Assembly (NCBI GenBank): GCA_964633115.1
Contig: CAZWEO010000005.1
Span: 18,249 to 82,248 of the forward strand
Direction: 5' to 3'
Length of the DNA: 64,000 nt
Source: B30-G6 sp964633115
Lineage (GTDB): Bacteria > Desulfobacterota > Desulfobacteria > Desulfobacterales > B30-G6
Part shown: in pieces, positions 61,116 through 64,000 of the stretch
How the letters are laid out: every line of letters starts with the position of its first letter
Numbering within the stretch: the stretch's first letter is position 1
Notes under the pieces: generated by a model
Databases searched by the model: none
What the model was told of the DNA's origin: nothing
The model's input: the letters and a program-made list of their open reading frames with translations, nothing else
Position numbers and translations under genes: made by a program

Positions 61116-62969
61116 ATGGATTTGAATTCCTATTGTCCTGACAAAATGCTCTCAGCACAAGATGCCATCGGCTTGATTAAGCGCGGTAGTCGTGTGTTTG
61201 TTGGTACAGGTTGTGGTGAGCCGCAGCAACTAATCCGTGCGATGGTGCAGGAAGAACAACTCCAGGATATCATGATATATCAGATGTTGTCGTACACCCT
61301 TTCCAAATTTGTGGATGATCCTTCATTCCTACGGCGATTTTCACTAAAGCTATTTTTTATTAGTCAGCACATGCGCAAAGCAGCTTTTGAGGGCAAGATC
61401 GATTACCTGCCCATGTATCTTTCCCAGATTCCGCGCTTGTTTGCCAGTCAGCGCATCGGTCTGGATGTGGCCCTCATTCAGGTGGGGCCCCCCGATAATT
61501 TTGGTTACTGCAGTCTGGGGGTGTCTGTGGATATCACTCGATCGGGAATGGAAAATGCCAAAATGGTAATTGCCCAAGTCAATCCGCGTATGCCCAGGAC
61601 CTGGGGCGACAGTTTTGTGCATGTGGATGATTTGGATTTTTTAGTGTGGCATGAGGAACCTCTGGTTGATTCGGTGCCCAACGTCAAGGACAACGATGTG
61701 GCCCAACGCATCGGATTCTATGTAAACCAGTTGGTGGATGACGGTGCTACCCTTCAAATCGGTTTTGGCCAACTTCCCTATGCCATACTCAGCCATCTGA
61801 TGGATAAAAAAGATTTAGGGATTCATACCCAGTTGATAACCGATGCTTTCATTCCTTTGTTTGAACAGAAGGTGATCACCAATAAGAGGAAAACCTTGTT
61901 GCAGGGTCGGGTGGTTGCATCGCTTTGCATGGGCTCTGAAAAAATTTATCGTTATGTTGATAATAATCCCATGTTTTACTTCAGATCGTCTGAGTTTGTG
62001 AACGATCCCACCGTGATTGCCCGAAATGATAATTTTGTATCGCTCAGCTCAGCCTTGGAAGTCGATTTGACCGGGCAGGTGTGCTCGGATTCCACCGGAT
62101 ATCTATTCTATAGCGGAATCGGCGATCAAGTCGATTTTTTGAGGGGAAGTGCCATGTCCAAAGGCGGCTTTTCGATCATCGCATTGCCGTCGACAGCCCA
62201 AGATGGCAAAGTAAGTCGGATTGTTCCCCATCTAAGTGAAGGAGCCGGTGTAGCCACCACTCGGGGAGATGTCAATTTTATCATCACCGAATATGGTATC
62301 GCCGAATTGCAAGGCAAGGGTATCTACCAGCGCGTCATGGAACTCACCCAGATTGCTCATCCCAAATTTAGGGATGATCTTATCGCGGTAGCCAAAAAAC
62401 GTCATTACATTTTTGGCGATCAGCTGCCACCCGCCAGCGAAGATCTGCATTTTTTGGAGAGTTATAAAAGCACGTATACGCTGCGCAATGGCAAAACCAT
62501 TGAAATTCGTCCCTTGCTGCCTTCGGATGAATTTGCCTATCGAAATTTTTTCTATTCTCTTCGGGAAGAGACCATCTACTTCCGGTTTTTTTATAAGATG
62601 AAGCTATTTTCACATGAAGTAGTTCAAAAACAATGGGCCAGTGTGGACTACCGCAAAAACATGTCCTTGGTGGGGTTGGTTCAAAAGGGCGGACACAAAG
62701 AGGTCATGGCCATCGGATCCTATGCAGATGATGGCGACCGCGCCGAGGTGGCTTTTGTCGTACGCGAAGATTTTCAGAAAATGGGCATTGCATCTCATCT
62801 ACTTAAAAACCTAGAAGTTATCGCCAAGCAAAATGATTACAAGGGGTTTTCGGCCACTGTTTTGAAAGAGAATGCTGCCATGTTACGGGTATTCAAACGG
62901 CAATACCCCGATGCCAAGGTCAACATGAGCGGCGGGAATGATATTACGGTGATCATGGACTTTAAATAA
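61116..62969 (+). CDS. Acetyl-CoA hydrolase/CoA-transferase fused to a GNAT acetyltransferase
   Basis: A 617-residue protein. Residues 1-450 are a class I CoA-transferase (4-hydroxybutyrate/acetate type) with ALEVDLTGQVCSD and FLRGSAMSKGGFSIIALPST. Residues about 470-617 are a GNAT domain with EIRPLLPSDE, VAFVVREDFQKMGIASHLL (acetyl-CoA loop QKMGIA). GGAGGA lies 9 bases before the ATG. The GNAT part may acetylate and control an acyl-CoA enzyme, or sense acyl-CoA for the transferase; this is inference. Confidence 0.85.
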   Translation: MDLNSYCPDKMLSAQDAIGLIKRGSRVFVGTGCGEPQQLIRAMVQEEQLQDIMIYQMLSYTLSKFVDDPSFLRRFSLKLFFISQHMRKAAFEGKIDYLPMYLSQIPRLFASQRIGLDVALIQVGPPDNFGYCSLGVSVDITRSGMENAKMVIAQVNPRMPRTWGDSFVHVDDLDFLVWHEEPLVDSVPNVKDNDVAQRIGFYVNQLVDDGATLQIGFGQLPYAILSHLMDKKDLGIHTQLITDAFIPLFEQKVITNKRKTLLQGRVVASLCMGSEKIYRYVDNNPMFYFRSSEFVNDPTVIARNDNFVSLSSALEVDLTGQVCSDSTGYLFYSGIGDQVDFLRGSAMSKGGFSIIALPSTAQDGKVSRIVPHLSEGAGVATTRGDVNFIITEYGIAELQGKGIYQRVMELTQIAHPKFRDDLIAVAKKRHYIFGDQLPPASEDLHFLESYKSTYTLRNGKTIEIRPLLPSDEFAYRNFFYSLREETIYFRFFYKMKLFSHEVVQKQWASVDYRKNMSLVGLVQKGGHKEVMAIGSYADDGDRAEVAFVVREDFQKMGIASHLLKNLEVIAKQNDYKGFSATVLKENAAMLRVFKRQYPDAKVNMSGGNDITVIMDFK

Positions 62970-63008
62970 AATCGTGTTCCACGATTTTATGAAACGCGAC
63001 TACGTCGC
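62966..63008. repeat. Composite palindromic repeat after the CoA-transferase gene
   Basis: ATAAAATCGTG (62966-62976), loop TTC, CACGATTTTAT (62980-62990), then GCGAC-TAC-GTCGC (62996-63008). The first hairpin includes the stop codon region and may act as a terminator. Same two modules as 22246-22286. Confidence 0.75.
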
Positions 63009-63090
63009 TCCTATGCGAAAGACTATAATTCCTGCCAGCTCTCTCTGATTTATAAAGCAATAATCCCCCCCGGGTTTCACCTTTTATTTC

Positions 63091-63120
63091 TTGACATAAT
63101 AGGGCCTTATCTACTATATC
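63091..63120 (+). promoter_or_regulatory. Predicted promoter ahead of the surface-protein gene
   Basis: TTGACA (63091-63096), 18-base spacer, TATATC (63115-63120). It leaves a leader of about 215 bases. The interval 63009-63341 contains no gene. Confidence 0.4.
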
Positions 63121-63156
63121 TTGTACGTTTATAGTATAGGCATACACAATATGCGG

Positions 63157-63200
63157 TATGGTATCCCCAAATTTTGGTTGCCGAATGGTAGGATACCATA
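63157..63200 (+). promoter_or_regulatory. Inverted repeat in the leader of the surface-protein gene
   Basis: TATGGTATCC (63157-63166) pairs with GGATACCATA (63191-63200) around a 24-base loop containing CCAAATTTTGG. Downstream of the predicted promoter; it could be an operator or an RNA hairpin. Confidence 0.4.
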
Positions 63201-63341
63201 AATCCGCTGTCATGAATTACGATATATCATAATATATTAGATAGTTAGTTGCTTGATTCAGTCGCATCATCGCAATGCTGTGATTTAAGCTGAATATAAG
63301 TATGGAAAAATGCGATTGCTTATAGAGGATGGGATCAGGTC

Positions 63342-63980
63342 TTGATCATTTTGCATAGCCATATGCGTTCTAAAATAGCATACCCAAAATCCAGTGGTAT
63401 TTTCCCACTTTGGGTGATCCCCACGCTTCTCTTAATACTCCTGGTCCTTTCACCTTCAGTCAGTGCAGAAGTGCGCCGGCCTTTTAACACCCGGTTTGAG
63501 GCAAATGCAACCGGGGATATCTTTCTAATTGGAAACACCTCCCTCAGAGCTGACCCGAGTGATCCCGATGCCGCTAACAGCCAGAATGGTGTGGGAACGC
63601 GTATTAACAACAATAATTTCAACATGGTCAATGTGGATGTGGATTCGGATGGAAGCACGTTCAATTCCAGTAGTGCCGACTTTACCATTCCATCTGGCGG
63701 TGATGTGTTGTGGGCAGGTCTCTATTGGGGCGCTGATATCGAAAATGCGACAGCTTCGAATCCTCCCGATATCAACATGAGAAATCAAGTGCTGTTGTCT
63801 ATTGGGGGCGGGTACCAAACAATTTTTTCTGCCATCCCATTGGATGAGGACGCCACCGGAATCCGATATCAAGGATATGCCAATGTTACCAATCTGATTC
63901 AACTCCAGCCAGCCGGCAGTACGCGAACCTATACGGTGGCAAATATTCAGGTGTTGATTACAACGCTCTATCCGCAGTGA
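63342..63980 (+). CDS. N-terminal part of a secreted surface protein, ended early by a stop or frameshift
   Basis: A 212-residue frame with a signal peptide (FPLWVIPTLLLILLVLSPSV, cleavage after VSA) followed by FNTRFEANATGDIFLIGN, VNVDVDSDGSTFNSSSADF and VLWAGLYWGADIEN. These are typical of the N-terminal domain of large DUF11/adhesin-like secreted proteins, which usually run much longer. The frame stops at 63978-63980, 20 bases before the window edge, after a conserved-looking TVANIQ. It may be frameshifted or truncated. The start is TTG 63342 or ATG 63363; neither has a good Shine-Dalgarno. Confidence 0.55.
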   Translation: MIILHSHMRSKIAYPKSSGIFPLWVIPTLLLILLVLSPSVSAEVRRPFNTRFEANATGDIFLIGNTSLRADPSDPDAANSQNGVGTRINNNNFNMVNVDVDSDGSTFNSSSADFTIPSGGDVLWAGLYWGADIENATASNPPDINMRNQVLLSIGGGYQTIFSAIPLDEDATGIRYQGYANVTNLIQLQPAGSTRTYTVANIQVLITTLYPQ

Positions 63981-64000
63981 CTTAAGGTATTATTTTGCCC

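Noticed and set aside
60176..61117. 313-residue version of the Smr protein
   Set aside because: It would overlap the divergent CoA-transferase start and its Shine-Dalgarno; the Met at 60889 is better.
1..64000. tRNA, rRNA or insertion sequence genes
   Set aside because: I looked through the spacers and saw no cloverleaf, rRNA or transposase sequence; a covariance search could still find something I missed.

Overview
The window reads as a chromosomal segment of a sulfate-reducing Desulfobacterota bacterium, most likely of the Desulfobacterales (Desulfosarcina/Desulfococcus-like). That placement is an inference. It rests on the pairing of a glutaryl-CoA dehydrogenase carrying the non-decarboxylating signature with a glutaconyl-CoA decarboxylase alpha subunit, on an EF-G of the spirochaete/planctomycete/delta (mitochondrial-like) type, on a NIL-domain ferredoxin, and on TRAP transport and CoA-transferase/GNAT fusion genes. 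No rRNA, tRNA, insertion sequence or CRISPR array was recognised.

Region 1 (1-21.3 kb, all + strand) is core translation and transcription. It holds the 3' part of rpoC, then rpsL-rpsG-tuf without the usual fusA, then a nearly canonical S10-spc-alpha string: rpsJ, rplC, D, W, B, rpsS, rplV, rpsC, rplP, rpmC, rpsQ, rplN, X, E, rpsN, H, rplF, R, rpsE, rpmD, rplO, secY, infA, rpmJ, rpsM, K, D, rpoA, rplQ. adk and map are not between secY and infA. Five small-subunit genes (rpsC, rpsN, rpsE, rpsM, rpsD) start with TTG and no large-subunit gene does. Several spacers inside the string fold strongly, notably a three-helix element between rpsD and rpoA.

Region 2 (21.3-30.1 kb) carries an export- or membrane-targeted peptide deformylase, a STAS-like protein, a DctPQM TRAP transporter whose dctQM part follows a terminator and a G10 tract, and a glutaryl-CoA dehydrogenase/AhpD-like/GcdA cluster for anaerobic glutarate or aromatic acid breakdown.

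Region 3 (30.2-40.9 kb) is a glycogen island: a GH13-GH133 debranching fusion, GT35 phosphorylase, GT5 glycogen synthase and a GH13_8 branching enzyme. There is no glgC in the window.

Region 4 (41-64 kb) is mixed: an HAD-IB phosphatase, a URO-D-family protein with an MFS carrier, an outer-membrane barrel, a YidD-domain lipoprotein, a TerB/J-domain protein, the tRNA-thiolation genes mtaB and mnmA (mnmA translationally coupled to a NIL-ferredoxin), an acyltransferase-hydrolase fusion, a decayed solute-binding-protein/hybrid-kinase pair, a RecA-like ATPase, the displaced fusA with its own promoter and hairpin leader, azlCD, an Smr protein, a CoA-transferase/GNAT fusion, and the start of a secreted surface protein.

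Intergenic DNA is unusually rich in short palindromes (an ATAAAATCG-type hairpin seen at least four times, plus GCGAC-N3-GTCGC) and in low-complexity phrase repeats that form long imperfect hairpins. Some of these repeats overlap stop codons or supply ribosome binding sites.
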